Below are positions 1-7,610 of a stretch of 64,000 nt of DNA, one piece after another. The notes below the pieces were generated by a model that was given only the letters and a program-made list of their open reading frames with translations, did no database searches and was not told the origin of the DNA. Source of the stretch: CAXBES01 sp963974915 (GTDB taxonomy: Bacteria; Bacteroidota; Bacteroidia; Flavobacteriales; Flavobacteriaceae); the NCBI GenBank assembly GCA_963974915.1, contig CAXBES010000004.1:62001-126000 (forward strand), read 5' to 3'. Every line of letters starts with the position of its first letter. Position 1 is the first letter of the stretch. The position numbers and the translations under genes were made by a program.

Positions 1-82
1 TAGTATCGGTTATTTTCCCAACGATCTGGGCATTCGCAAAAAAAGATATAAAAAAAATGAATATTGCTAAAGGTCTTTGCAT
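1..82 (-). CDS. Partial exported protein, probable CarboxypepD_reg-like/TonB-receptor-type N-terminus
   Basis: Only the first 27 codons are inside the window; the gene runs off the left edge. The ATG at 80-82 (minus strand) opens a classic signal peptide: charged start, then a Phe/Ile-rich core (residues 5-15) and an ANAQ signal peptidase I site. The mature protein begins IVGKITDT, the usual opening of a carboxypeptidase-regulatory-like beta-sandwich found at the N-terminus of TonB-dependent receptors and other Bacteroidota outer-membrane proteins. It lies downstream of smpB in the same direction, 76 bp away. The function beyond the N-terminus cannot be seen; the receptor call is inference from eight residues. 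Confidence 0.7.
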   Translation of the reverse strand, partial: MQRPLAIFIFFISFFANAQIVGKITDT

Positions 83-158
83 TGCGATTTACGAATGTAT
101 GTTATAAAAAGACGAAATTAGTGTGAGAAATGTTACTTGTTTAGTAAAATTTTAGGAT

Positions 159-623
159 TTAATTGTTGAACGCCTTTTTAATTCTACTGAGGTTACGTTT
201 GCTATCGCGATCCTTTATTGACTCGCGTTTATCGTATTCCTTTTTACCCTTACAAAGTGCAATATTCAACTTAGCCAGCCCTTTGTCATTAGTGAAAAGT
301 AACAAGGGAATGATAGTTAACCCTGAGTTTCTAACTTCCTTCTCCAGTTTTTTCAATTCGCTTCTGTTGAGAAGCAATTTTCGTTCACTTTTCGGATTAT
401 GATTAAAATGCGTTGCGTGCGAATACTCCTGAACCGTCATATTGATAACAAAGAGTTCACTGTTATGAAATTCACAAAAACTCTCGGCAATTGAAGCTTT
501 TCCTTCTCTTATGGCCTTGATCTCGGTCCCCGCCAGGACTATTCCTGCCGTATACGTATCGAGGATCTCGTATTCGAAGCGTGCTTTCCGATTTTTTATT
601 TTTACATTTTTCTGAAGTGCCAT
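159..623 (-). CDS. smpB: SsrA-binding protein SmpB
   Basis: SmpB binds tmRNA and delivers it to stalled ribosomes for trans-translation, in the cytoplasm. The 154-aa length is normal for the family. The sequence shows the conserved N-terminus (KNRKARFEYEILDTYTAG), the GTEIKAIREGKASIAESF block and the basic tail starting GKKEYDKRESIKDRD, which binds the decoding centre. The start codon follows the upstream M23 peptidase gene by 19 bp, so the two may share a transcript, but a strong -7 box lies immediately before the ATG (629-636). The tmRNA gene itself is not in the window. Confidence 0.97.
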   Translation of the reverse strand: MALQKNVKIKNRKARFEYEILDTYTAGIVLAGTEIKAIREGKASIAESFCEFHNSELFVINMTVQEYSHATHFNHNPKSERKLLLNRSELKKLEKEVRNSGLTIIPLLLFTNDKGLAKLNIALCKGKKEYDKRESIKDRDSKRNLSRIKKAFNN

Positions 624-628
624 AGGTG

Positions 629-636
629 CAAAAGTA
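629..636 (-). promoter_or_regulatory. Candidate -7 box of smpB
   Basis: TACTTTTG on the minus strand fits the Bacteroidota TAnnTTTG -7 consensus. It ends only five bases before the smpB ATG, so transcription would start at or next to the start codon. No clear -33 TTTG is seen at the expected distance. Confidence 0.45.
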
Positions 637-642
637 AGATAA

Positions 643-1605
643 TTATTCGTCAGGACGAGAGATCTTGTCCAATCTTACAGGCGAGTAATCCACTTCTAGT
701 TTCCCATTCACCATGACCTCTTCAAAATAGCATTTTACACCAATCGCGGTCATTAAATTCGGACTGTCTTGAATGTGTAAATGAAGATGCGCTTCCGAAG
801 AGTTTCCAGAGTTACCGCAGTTTCCGAGATACTGACCCTTTACAACACTTTCTCCTTCTTTAACCTTAATAGTCCCCATCTCGAAATGTGCATAAACTAT
901 ATACTCGTCATTTTCAGTTTTAAGAATAACGGTATTACCAGTGGGTTGAGCAGGATTCATGGTTCCGGGCTTGTTATCGGGTATTCCCTCTATTACAGTG
1001 TGTACGACAGCATCACAAACGGCCAAAAGGGGTTGTGAGAAGGCGAAATAGTCTTCATTACGGGTACCACTTCTTTCGTAAGTTTTACGGTTTTTTCCGA
1101 GCTTTAAGATATCGAATGCATGTTTTTGAGTAGGGGAGATCACATGGTAGTTTTGAGCTTTACTATCTCCACCCCAAACCGTGAACCACTCACCCTTAAA
1201 AGGAAGTTGCATTTTTGTAAGGTTTCGTTCAATTTTGGCTTCTCTGTTCTCTTCCGCAGGAAGAAATCGTAAACCATCCACTTCTCCATCAGGGTTTAAT
1301 GAGATGTTTATATTCTGGCGTCCGTTGCTAAAGGTGGTTAAATAAGTTTCAACTCCGTCTTCAGCTTTCAGAAATTTAAAAGAAACAATACTTCCGAGGT
1401 TTTTTTTAAAAGTTTCAAAAATTAGTTCAGTATCTTTTAACGTGAGTTTTTTTTGCATGGGTGATGCCATCATCTCGTAAGCCGATTTCGCATCACCATT
1501 ATTATAATGCGCCTTGAAGGTGTGTAGCGCGTTTTTATAAGTTGTTGTCTGACCAACAATTGTGGTGGTTAATAATAGGCTTGCAATAATGAATAAATTT
1601 CTCAT
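643..1605 (-). CDS. Exported M23 family metallopeptidase
   Basis: Probable periplasmic peptidoglycan-type endopeptidase or related LytM-fold protein, 320 aa. Residues 1-19 form a signal peptide ending VGQ. Residues 22-118 look like a DUF3887-type accessory domain. The M23 domain follows: NYH (His154) and HAFD (Asp165) fit the first pair of zinc ligands, then GNTVILKT and YAHF (His240), and the HLHLH block (residues 273-277) supplies the last ligands, so the site looks intact. An additional Cys pair (197 and 263) is present. It sits directly upstream of smpB on the same strand and is divergent from the lipoprotein at 1673. The substrate is not evident. Confidence 0.85.
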   Translation of the reverse strand: MRNLFIIASLLLTTTIVGQTTTYKNALHTFKAHYNNGDAKSAYEMMASPMQKKLTLKDTELIFETFKKNLGSIVSFKFLKAEDGVETYLTTFSNGRQNINISLNPDGEVDGLRFLPAEENREAKIERNLTKMQLPFKGEWFTVWGGDSKAQNYHVISPTQKHAFDILKLGKNRKTYERSGTRNEDYFAFSQPLLAVCDAVVHTVIEGIPDNKPGTMNPAQPTGNTVILKTENDEYIVYAHFEMGTIKVKEGESVVKGQYLGNCGNSGNSSEAHLHLHIQDSPNLMTAIGVKCYFEEVMVNGKLEVDYSPVRLDKISRPDE

Positions 1606-1649
1606 AGCAGAATTTAGTAAGGTTCTGAGTTTATATGTGACCTATTGGG

Positions 1650-1657
1650 TACTTTTG
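1650..1657 (+). promoter_or_regulatory. Candidate -7 box for lipoprotein gene at 1673
   Basis: TACTTTTG, an exact TAnnTTTG match, lies 15 bp before the ATG at 1673. This supports starting that gene at 1673 rather than at the upstream in-frame ATG at 1562, which lies inside the divergent peptidase gene. Confidence 0.55.
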
Positions 1658-1672
1658 TTACAAACTAAACGT

Positions 1673-2419
1673 ATGAAAATTTTATCTATTCTTTGCGCTA
1701 TTTTATTGGTAATATCATGTAAAAATGATTCGGAAACACTTTCTGCTCAGGACATTGTTGATAAATCTATTGCTGTAAGTTGTAATAATGGGTGCGACAA
1801 TGTGATAATTGAATTTGATTTCAGAAATAAAAAATACCGAAGCGAGCGTAAGGAAGGGAGTTTTATGTACGAGAGAATTACCAATGATTCATCCGGGATC
1901 ACGCTGGATAGATTGTCTAACGATGGTTTTGTACGTTTTATGAATGATTCAGTAGTCACTCTTTCAGATTCTTTAACTACGATCTATTCCAATAGTGTAA
2001 ATTCTGTGCATTACTTTGTACAATTGCCATACTTACTTAATGATCCGGCAGCAAAAAAGGAACTTTTAGGCGAGGCAATTATCAAGAATGAACCCTATTA
2101 TGAAATTGGAGTGGCGTTTAAGGAAGAGGGCGGAGGTACAGATCATGACGATACGTTTGTTTATTGGATTCATAAGGAGAGTTGGACGGTAGATTATCTC
2201 GCTTATAAGTATGCTACCGACGGTGGAGGGATTAGATTTAGAGAAGCTTATAACCCAAGAGAGATTAAAGGAATCAAGTTTGTGGATTACAACAATTTTA
2301 AACCTGAAAATTTACAGGTACCCTTAACCGATCTCGACAAACACTTTGAAGAGGGTAAGTTGCAACTACTGTCAAAAATTGAAACTGAAAATGTTCGCGT
2401 AATCCTTCCAGATAGTTAA
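1673..2419 (+). CDS. Lipoprotein of unknown function (DUF6503-like)
   Basis: 248 aa. The start at 1673 is chosen because it gives a clean lipoprotein signal peptide (KILSILCAILLVISC, lipobox Cys16) and follows a promoter box; the longer frame back to 1562 lacks one. The body begins with AQDIVDKSIAVSCNN and is rich in beta-strands, with YWIHKESWTVDYLAYKYATDGGGIRFREAYNPREIKGIKFVDY in the middle, resembling LolA/outer-membrane-lipoprotein-like sheets and the flavobacterial DUF6503 group. I know no experimental function. Its stop overlaps the stop of the convergent phosphatase gene by four bases. Confidence 0.8.
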   Translation: MKILSILCAILLVISCKNDSETLSAQDIVDKSIAVSCNNGCDNVIIEFDFRNKKYRSERKEGSFMYERITNDSSGITLDRLSNDGFVRFMNDSVVTLSDSLTTIYSNSVNSVHYFVQLPYLLNDPAAKKELLGEAIIKNEPYYEIGVAFKEEGGGTDHDDTFVYWIHKESWTVDYLAYKYATDGGGIRFREAYNPREIKGIKFVDYNNFKPENLQVPLTDLDKHFEEGKLQLLSKIETENVRVILPDS

Positions 2420-2946
2420 TCGACCGTAAATATTTGAACGTTTTTTGAATCTCCGGTTACTGTAACCATAAACAGCATCCCGTTTTCATCGTCAGGAATG
2501 TCAACATATTTATCTTCTCCTATAATGGCATTTACGAATTGTGGTGTAGTATTACTGTGCCCAACTATCAAAACATTATGTCCTTCGGTGAGCGTTTTAA
2601 ACTCAACATCGTACAAATTGGAAGGATCGTAAAGCTGAATATCGACTTGTTTCTGAGTTGCCGTATATGCGGCCGTTTGCATCGTTCTACTGTAGTCTGT
2701 GGAAAAAATTTGATCTATCGCGATATTCTCAAAGTACTGCGCCCATCTTTGTGCTCTTTCAATTCCCTCTTCATTTAGTTTCGGATTACGCTCTTCGGGA
2801 TCGCTTCGGTCTTTTTCAGCATGCCGTATTAAGTAATAAGTAGTGGTTGTATCCTGAACAGCCGCCTGATCATTATTCTTTTCTACGGAATTATTACAGC
2901 CAATGGTGAAGATCGAGAACAGTATAATTACAAATAAGTTTCGCAC
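2416..2946 (-). CDS. Lipoprotein histidine phosphatase (phosphoglycerate mutase/SixA-like)
   Basis: 176 aa with a lipoprotein signal peptide (VIILFSIFTIGC, Cys17). The histidine-phosphatase core is clear: YLIRHAEKD holds the RH catalytic pair near residue 42, LNEEGIERAQRWA follows, then STDYSRTMQTA (second Arg), and VLIVGHSNTTPQFV holds the second catalytic His. Family members remove phosphate from small molecules or protein phosphohistidine. Because it is lipid-anchored, it should act outside the cytoplasm. The substrate is unknown. It is convergent with the preceding lipoprotein gene, with overlapping stop codons. Confidence 0.85.
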   Translation of the reverse strand: MRNLFVIILFSIFTIGCNNSVEKNNDQAAVQDTTTTYYLIRHAEKDRSDPEERNPKLNEEGIERAQRWAQYFENIAIDQIFSTDYSRTMQTAAYTATQKQVDIQLYDPSNLYDVEFKTLTEGHNVLIVGHSNTTPQFVNAIIGEDKYVDIPDDENGMLFMVTVTGDSKNVQIFTVD

Positions 2947-3077
2947 GAGATATATGTTTTATGAAATAAAAGTATGAAAAAAAGAAAACCGCGGGGATGT
3001 ATTTTTCGTATTTATTATAGAAATAAAAATCATACTTGTGAATGTGAGGTTCTAAGTATGTCGTTTTTTAGTTCGTG

Positions 3078-3110
3078 GAAGCCTTTTCTCTTTTGAGTGG
3101 AGGCTTTTAA
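3078..3110 (+). other. Hairpin upstream of the CsbD gene
   Basis: AAGCC (3079-3083) pairs with GGCTT (3102-3106), with an inner CTC/GAG pairing around TTTT and a short T-run after. The right half closely resembles the terminator after the CsbD gene. It could terminate an unannotated short transcript. Confidence 0.3.
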
Positions 3111-3196
3111 CATTTGTTAACATGACTTAACACAAAAATAGTGAAATGCGATATTTATTTAAGGATTTGTTGGCCTACAGATAGTTCGTTTGCTTG

Positions 3197-3204
3197 TAAA
3201 TTTG
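3197..3204 (+). promoter_or_regulatory. Candidate -7 box for CsbD-like gene
   Basis: TAAATTTG fits TAnnTTTG and lies 27 bp before the CsbD ATG. The nearest TTG upstream (3170-3172) is further away than the usual spacing, so only the -7 half is supported. Confidence 0.4.
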
Positions 3205-3231
3205 AATAACTAATTTAAAAAACAAAAAGCT

Positions 3232-3417
3232 ATGAATTCAGATCAGTTAGAAGGAAAATGGAAACAAATAAAGGGAGAGTTTAAACAGAAGTACGGTAAA
3301 GTAACCGACGATGATACCACTTTCTCTGAAGGTAAGTTTGATGAGATGCTTGGACGTTTGCAAGAACGTACCGGAAAGACAAAAGAAGAAATTAAGGATG
3401 AAATAGACAATTGGTAA
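3232..3417 (+). CDS. CsbD family stress-response protein
   Basis: A small soluble 61-aa protein. The N-terminal MNSDQLEGKWKQIKGEFKQKYGKVTDDD is diagnostic of the CsbD family, which is commonly induced by general stress; the molecular role is not known. The C-terminus FDEMLGRLQERTGKTKEEIKDEIDNW forms an amphipathic helix. It is a single-gene unit: a -7 box lies upstream and a very strong terminator follows 27 bp after the stop. Confidence 0.93.
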   Translation: MNSDQLEGKWKQIKGEFKQKYGKVTDDDTTFSEGKFDEMLGRLQERTGKTKEEIKDEIDNW

Positions 3418-3444
3418 TTTATTAATTACAAGTTGCTATGAAAG

Positions 3445-3474
3445 AGAAAAGCCTCCAATTTTGGAGGCTTTTCT
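3445..3474. terminator. Bidirectional intrinsic terminator after CsbD
   Basis: A 14-bp perfect stem (3445-3458 with 3461-3474) contains GCCTCC/GGAGGC, with A and T runs on the two sides. It serves the CsbD gene on the plus strand and the small membrane protein gene on the minus strand, whose stop codon lies at its edge. Confidence 0.9.
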
Positions 3475-3608
3475 TATAAATATTGTACAGCAGTAACCAA
3501 AGTATAAGTTAGGGTTAATGCAGTAATAAAAACGATATACAATCCTAATAAATGATTAGGTCTATACAATTTTTCTTTTTCCGATTGTGTAATTTCATGT
3601 GTTTTCAT
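3474..3608 (-). CDS. Small single-span membrane protein, 44 aa
   Basis: The minus-strand ATG at 3606-3608 opens a 44-codon frame: a polar, charged N-terminus (MKTHEITQSEKEKLYRPNH, about 19 residues), then an unbroken hydrophobic stretch of about 24 residues ending VQYL. This is a normal layout for a small inner-membrane protein. An A-rich leader precedes the start, and the stop touches the shared terminator. It lies 53 bp downstream of the thioesterase gene in the same direction, so it is probably the last gene of the TetR-thioesterase unit. I do not recognise a family. Confidence 0.6.
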   Translation of the reverse strand: MKTHEITQSEKEKLYRPNHLLGLYIVFITALTLTYTLVTAVQYL

Positions 3609-3661
3609 AATCTATTCGTTTAATGGTTGATACTAAATAGACGATTGAACCACACAATTTG

Positions 3662-4147
3662 TTACACTTTTTGCTTTTTAAAGGCTAAAAGTCTCGACTC
3701 AAAAGTTGACTCATCTACCGGATTTACTACAGATTCGAAGAGTTTTATTAATTCTTCGGAATGTTCTTCTCTTTTCTGTTCCAGCAGATTAAAATGTACA
3801 AAATTAGCCCACATAACTGCTTTTATTTCAGTTTTGTCTGAATTATACATTGTTAATTCTACAGATAGATTCGAGTCGTCGTATTTCAGAAGTTGTGATT
3901 GAATTGTTACTTCTTCCATAAGAAACGCCGGACGCAAATAAGCGATCTGATTACTGCCAACAACCCAGCTTTTACCTTCTTTTCTCGCCATGTTGTAGAT
4001 ATCGATATTGTAGTTCTCTATCAATTGATCCTCACGGGCATTATTAAAATAGTTGAGGTATGCTGCATTGTTAAGATGATTAAACGGATCGCAATCCTGA
4101 AATCTTATCTTTGTTTTACTTTCTAATATTTTTGGTAATTCTTTCAT
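3662..4147 (-). CDS. Hotdog-fold acyl-CoA thioesterase
   Basis: 161 aa, 4-hydroxybenzoyl-CoA thioesterase-like. The motif RFQDCDPFNHLNNAAYLNYFNNARE (residues 15-39) is the signature of this superfamily, with Asp20 in the catalytic position and the HLNN turn following. The product would hydrolyse acyl-CoA or a related acyl thioester in the cytoplasm; chain specificity is not visible. It lies 35 bp downstream of the TetR gene, and that gap contains a perfect palindrome matching the one in the TetR promoter, so it is probably a direct target of that regulator. Confidence 0.88.
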   Translation of the reverse strand: MKELPKILESKTKIRFQDCDPFNHLNNAAYLNYFNNAREDQLIENYNIDIYNMARKEGKSWVVGSNQIAYLRPAFLMEEVTIQSQLLKYDDSNLSVELTMYNSDKTEIKAVMWANFVHFNLLEQKREEHSEELIKLFESVVNPVDESTFESRLLAFKKQKV

Positions 4148-4153
4148 AGTTTT

Positions 4154-4167
4154 ATACCAATTGGTAT
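4154..4167. promoter_or_regulatory. Operator palindrome before thioesterase gene
   Basis: ATACCAATTGGTAT, a perfect 14-bp palindrome, ends 7 bp before the thioesterase ATG. Its ATACC-N4-GGTAT halves are the same as in the palindrome at 4813-4830 in front of the TetR gene, so both are probably bound by that repressor. Confidence 0.7.
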
Positions 4168-4182
4168 TTTATTAGTTAAAAT

Positions 4183-4779
4183 TTACTTCTTTAGGTTTCT
4201 CTTTATATAGTTATCGATATCATCTGAGGCATCATGTAGATAAGAGATATCATTCATAGTGGCATTCATAAATATCGCACCTTGAATTCTGGTATACAGA
4301 TATTTTGCAAATTTTTTTGAATCCACATCGGGAAATACTTCACCTGCTTGCTTTGCCCATTCTACCAGTTTAACGATATTGTTTTGTGTCTTCTCGATAA
4401 CATACTGAACACGTTCTAATAATTTAGTATCCTGGTTATTGGCGTCTACTCCAATGTTCAGGATAGGACATCCCCCTAAATCCTTGTAATGCTCAGTATA
4501 ATCGCGGTAAAAATCGGTTATCAAAAACAATTTTTCCAAGGGAGTTCGCCCTTTTTCCTGATGCTTGGCAATTCGTCCTAGTAACTCACTAACATTCATA
4601 TTAAACGCAGCGATCGCTATTTCTTCCTTATTAACAAAGTTGCCATAAATTGCACCCTTGGTTAAACCGGTTGCCTGGGTGATATCAGACATGGAAGTAG
4701 CCGCGTATCCGTTCTTATTAAAAATGGGAGCCACTCTTTCAATGATATACTTTCTGGTCCTTTCAGCTTTGGTGAGCAT
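4183..4779 (-). CDS. TetR/AcrR family transcriptional regulator
   Basis: 198 aa. The start at 4779 (MLTKAERTRKYIIERV) is chosen over the longer frame to 4821, because that extension would read through the promoter and operator. Residues 8-55 form a TetR DNA-binding domain: IIERVAPIFNKNGYAATSMSDITQATGLTKGAIYGNFVNKEEI, with the GAIYGNF recognition helix. The C-terminal ligand pocket contains GGCPILNIGVDANNQD. It is the first gene of a unit with the thioesterase and a small membrane protein. A palindrome lies between its -33 and -7 regions, indicating autorepression; an acyl-CoA or fatty-acid ligand is inference. Confidence 0.92.
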   Translation of the reverse strand: MLTKAERTRKYIIERVAPIFNKNGYAATSMSDITQATGLTKGAIYGNFVNKEEIAIAAFNMNVSELLGRIAKHQEKGRTPLEKLFLITDFYRDYTEHYKDLGGCPILNIGVDANNQDTKLLERVQYVIEKTQNNIVKLVEWAKQAGEVFPDVDSKKFAKYLYTRIQGAIFMNATMNDISYLHDASDDIDNYIKRNLKK

Positions 4780-4798
4780 AGTATAATAACTTGTATTA

Positions 4799-4830
4799 CA
4801 AATATATAAAAAATATACCAAACGGTATAT
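4799..4830 (-). promoter_or_regulatory. TetR gene promoter with operator
   Basis: A -7 box TATATTTG lies at 4799-4806 (minus strand). Directly upstream, ATATACC (4813-4819) and GGTATAT (4824-4830) form a perfect 7-bp inverted repeat around AAAC. The repeat would cover the spacer and -33 region, so a bound repressor would block RNA polymerase. Confidence 0.7.
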
Positions 4831-4841
4831 TTATTATAAAA

Positions 4842-4873
4842 AAAACCGCCCGGATAACACGCCGGACGGTTTT
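4842..4873 (-). terminator. Intrinsic terminator of clpB
   Basis: AAAACCG pairs with CGGTTTT and CCGG with CCGG, with one mismatch between the stems and an 8-base loop. On the minus strand a run of eight T follows. It lies 46 bp past the clpB stop. Confidence 0.85.
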
Positions 4874-4918
4874 CACTAACCAACCAAATTATGAAATGGG
4901 TTTTTAAGGAACCCTAAC

Positions 4919-7525
4919 CTATTCGTTGTTTACCAGATCGCTCTGATTTCTAAAAACAAGTTCATTATTAAAGCTATCCAAAAGTATAATACTATCTGTT
5001 GTTACTTTTCCTGATAGTATTACCTTAGATAATGCATTTAATACTTCCTTCTGAATAACTCTCTTCACCGGTCTTGCCCCATACTGTGGGTCGTAACCTT
5101 TTTCTGAAAGATATTTAACAGCTTCTTCTGTCGCATCCATGGTAATATTCTGCTTCGCTAGCATCTTGGTTAAACCTTTAAGCTGTAGCCCAACTATTTC
5201 CTTGATATCATTTTGTGTAAGTGGTGTAAACATTATGATATCGTCAATTCTGTTAAGAAACTCGGGTCGTACAGATTGCTTTAATAAGCCTAAGACTTCC
5301 ACCTTGGCAGCTTCCATAGCGGTATCGGGATCCTTTACAGTTTCAAACTTCTCCTGTATGATCGAGCTACCCATGTTGCTGGTCATAACGATAATAGTGT
5401 TCTTAAAATCTGCTACACGCCCCTTGTTGTCTGTTAACCTTCCTTCATCCAACACCTGCAATAGAATATTAAAGGTGTCGGGGTGTGCTTTTTCAATTTC
5501 ATCCAACAACACTACCGAATACGGTTTACGTCTTACGGCTTCAGTAAGTTGTCCTCCCTCGTCATAACCAACATATCCCGGAGGTGCTCCTACTAATCTG
5601 CTAACACTATGACGCTCTTGATATTCACTCATATCAATTCTTGTCATAGCACCTTCATCGTCAAAAAGATACTCGGCAAGAGCCTTCGCTAGTTCTGTTT
5701 TACCTACTCCGGTGGTACCCAAGAACAGGAATGAACCTATGGGTTTTTTAGAATCCTGCAAACCGGCTCTGCTTCGTCGTATCGCATCACTAACAGCTAC
5801 AATAGCTTCTTCCTGACCAACAACACGCTTATGTAATACTGTTTCCAGATTCAATAGCTTTTCGCGATCACTCTGTAGCATTTTAGTCACAGGGATTCCG
5901 GTCCATTTTGCTACAACTTCGGCGATATCCTCATTGGTAACCTCTTCTTTGATCAAGGTGTTTCCACTTTCATTTTCTGCCAGCTGCACTTCTAATGTTG
6001 ACAATGCTTCTTGGGCATCTTTTATTTTCCCGTATCTCAATTCGGCTACACGTCCAAAATCTCCTTCTCTTTCGGCTTTTTCAGCTTCTAATTTAAAGTC
6101 TTCAATTTCCTTTTTCAGATTTTGAATATTATCAACTACCTCTTTTTCACTTTGCCATTTAGCATTTAATTCGGTTCGTTCTTCCTTTAAATTCGCAAGG
6201 TCAGATTGAAGAGATTTTAATTTAGCTTCGTCTTTTTCACGTTTAATTGCTTCTATCTCGATCTCGAGCTGCATAATTTTTCGATCTAACACATCCAGTT
6301 CTTCCGGTTTGCTGTTAATCTCCATACGTATTTTTGAAGCAGCTTCATCCATTAGATCGATCGCTTTATCCGGCAAAAATCTATTTGTGATATAACGTTG
6401 CGATAATTCTACCGCAGCGATTATTGCCTCATCCTTGATTCTTACCTTGTGATGCGTTTCATACTTTTCTTTAATTCCTCTTAAAATAGAAATTGCACTT
6501 TCGGTATCCGGCTCGTCCACCATTACCTTCTGAAAACGTCTTTCTAACGCCTTGTCTTTCTCAAAGTATTTTTGATATTCATCCAACGTGGTAGCACCAA
6601 TAGCTCTCAGTTCTCCTCTTGCCAGTGCCGGTTTCAGAATATTCGCAGCATCCATAGCTCCTTGACCGCCGCCTGCGCCTACAAGGGTATGGATCTCATC
6701 AATGAAAAGTACAATATCTCCATCGCTGGAAGTTACTTCCTTAATGACTGCTTTTAATCGTTCTTCAAACTCACCCTTGAATTTGGCACCTGCGATAAGA
6801 GCACCCATATCTAAAGAATATACCACTTTAGATTTAAGATTTTCGGGTACGTCACCATCCACAATTCTATGCGCGAGGCCTTCGGCAATTGCTGTTTTAC
6901 CTGTTCCCGGCTCTCCAACGAGCATCGGATTGTTTTTCGTTCTTCTGGAAAGAATTTGAAGTATTCGTCTTATTTCTTCGTCACGTCCAATAACAGGATC
7001 TAATTTTCCTGTACTTGCTAATTCATTAAGATTACGAGCGTATTTGTTTAAAGAATTATAAGTTTCTTCAGCACTTTGCGAAGTGACAGATTCTCCTTTT
7101 CTCAATTCCGAAATAGCAGCTTTTAAGCCCTTTTCGGTCACTCCCTGATCTTTTAAGGTCTGAGCAATATTGCTTTTAGATGCAAAGATCGCCAACAATA
7201 AATGTTCTATAGAAACGTATTCATCGTTCATTTTCTTTGCTATAAGGCTCGCTTCGTTCACAGCCTTGCCTGCTTCTCTGGATAGGTGAATATCACCACC
7301 CGAAACTTTTGGAAAACTGTCTAACTGCTTATCTAAGATTTGCTTTAGCATCTCCAGATTTACATTCAATTTTTTTAAAATGAATGGGATCACATTCTCG
7401 TCAACTTCAAAAATGGCTTTTAAGATATGCTCATTCTCGATTTGCTGATGTCCTAAGCCCTGGGCAAGCTGTTGAGCTTGCTGAATGGCTTCTTGCGATT
7501 TGATTGTAAAATTGTTAAAGTTCAT
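4919..7525 (-). CDS. clpB: ATP-dependent disaggregase ClpB
   Basis: Hexameric AAA+ chaperone that, with DnaK, extracts polypeptides from aggregates after heat stress. The 868-aa length is complete. In order: Clp_N repeats (about 1-145), AAA1 with Walker A GEPGTGKT (204-211) and Walker B IVLFIDEIHTL, the long coiled-coil middle domain (about 400-530), AAA2 with Walker A GTTGVGKT (about 605) and the VVLLDEIEKAH Walker B, and the C-terminal D2 small domain (GARPVKRVIQ). Unlike ClpA/ClpC it has the M-domain and no ClpP loop was seen. It is a single-gene unit with its own terminator; an inverted repeat overlaps its candidate promoter. Confidence 0.98.
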   Translation of the reverse strand: MNFNNFTIKSQEAIQQAQQLAQGLGHQQIENEHILKAIFEVDENVIPFILKKLNVNLEMLKQILDKQLDSFPKVSGGDIHLSREAGKAVNEASLIAKKMNDEYVSIEHLLLAIFASKSNIAQTLKDQGVTEKGLKAAISELRKGESVTSQSAEETYNSLNKYARNLNELASTGKLDPVIGRDEEIRRILQILSRRTKNNPMLVGEPGTGKTAIAEGLAHRIVDGDVPENLKSKVVYSLDMGALIAGAKFKGEFEERLKAVIKEVTSSDGDIVLFIDEIHTLVGAGGGQGAMDAANILKPALARGELRAIGATTLDEYQKYFEKDKALERRFQKVMVDEPDTESAISILRGIKEKYETHHKVRIKDEAIIAAVELSQRYITNRFLPDKAIDLMDEAASKIRMEINSKPEELDVLDRKIMQLEIEIEAIKREKDEAKLKSLQSDLANLKEERTELNAKWQSEKEVVDNIQNLKKEIEDFKLEAEKAEREGDFGRVAELRYGKIKDAQEALSTLEVQLAENESGNTLIKEEVTNEDIAEVVAKWTGIPVTKMLQSDREKLLNLETVLHKRVVGQEEAIVAVSDAIRRSRAGLQDSKKPIGSFLFLGTTGVGKTELAKALAEYLFDDEGAMTRIDMSEYQERHSVSRLVGAPPGYVGYDEGGQLTEAVRRKPYSVVLLDEIEKAHPDTFNILLQVLDEGRLTDNKGRVADFKNTIIVMTSNMGSSIIQEKFETVKDPDTAMEAAKVEVLGLLKQSVRPEFLNRIDDIIMFTPLTQNDIKEIVGLQLKGLTKMLAKQNITMDATEEAVKYLSEKGYDPQYGARPVKRVIQKEVLNALSKVILSGKVTTDSIILLDSFNNELVFRNQSDLVNNE

Positions 7526-7578
7526 ATGTGTATGTCCGATAGATCGGTTGTGTTTTATTTGTTTCGATCATGTTGTTT

Positions 7579-7610
7579 CAAATTGTACGCCATAAACTTT
7601 TTCAGACAAA
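7579..7610 (-). promoter_or_regulatory. Candidate clpB promoter
   Basis: On the minus strand, TTTG (7607-7610) is followed after 19 bp by TACAATTTG (7579-7587), close to the Bacteroidota TTTG/TAnnTTTG pair with one extra base in the -7 box. The -33 element lies inside one arm of the inverted repeat at 7607-7645. Confidence 0.4.

Noticed and set aside
3..107. Plus-strand open stretch at the left edge ending at 107
   Set aside because: The minus strand of the same DNA encodes a clean signal peptide followed by a known domain start, in line with the neighbouring minus-strand genes.
1562..1672. Longer start of the lipoprotein gene at the ATG at 1562
   Set aside because: The extension lies over the divergent peptidase gene and the -7 box at 1650-1657, and it hides a clear lipoprotein signal peptide that begins at 1673.
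7536..7547. CCGAT-AG-ATCGG palindrome near the clpB ATG
   Set aside because: Arms of five bases are expected by chance, and it is not linked to any promoter element.
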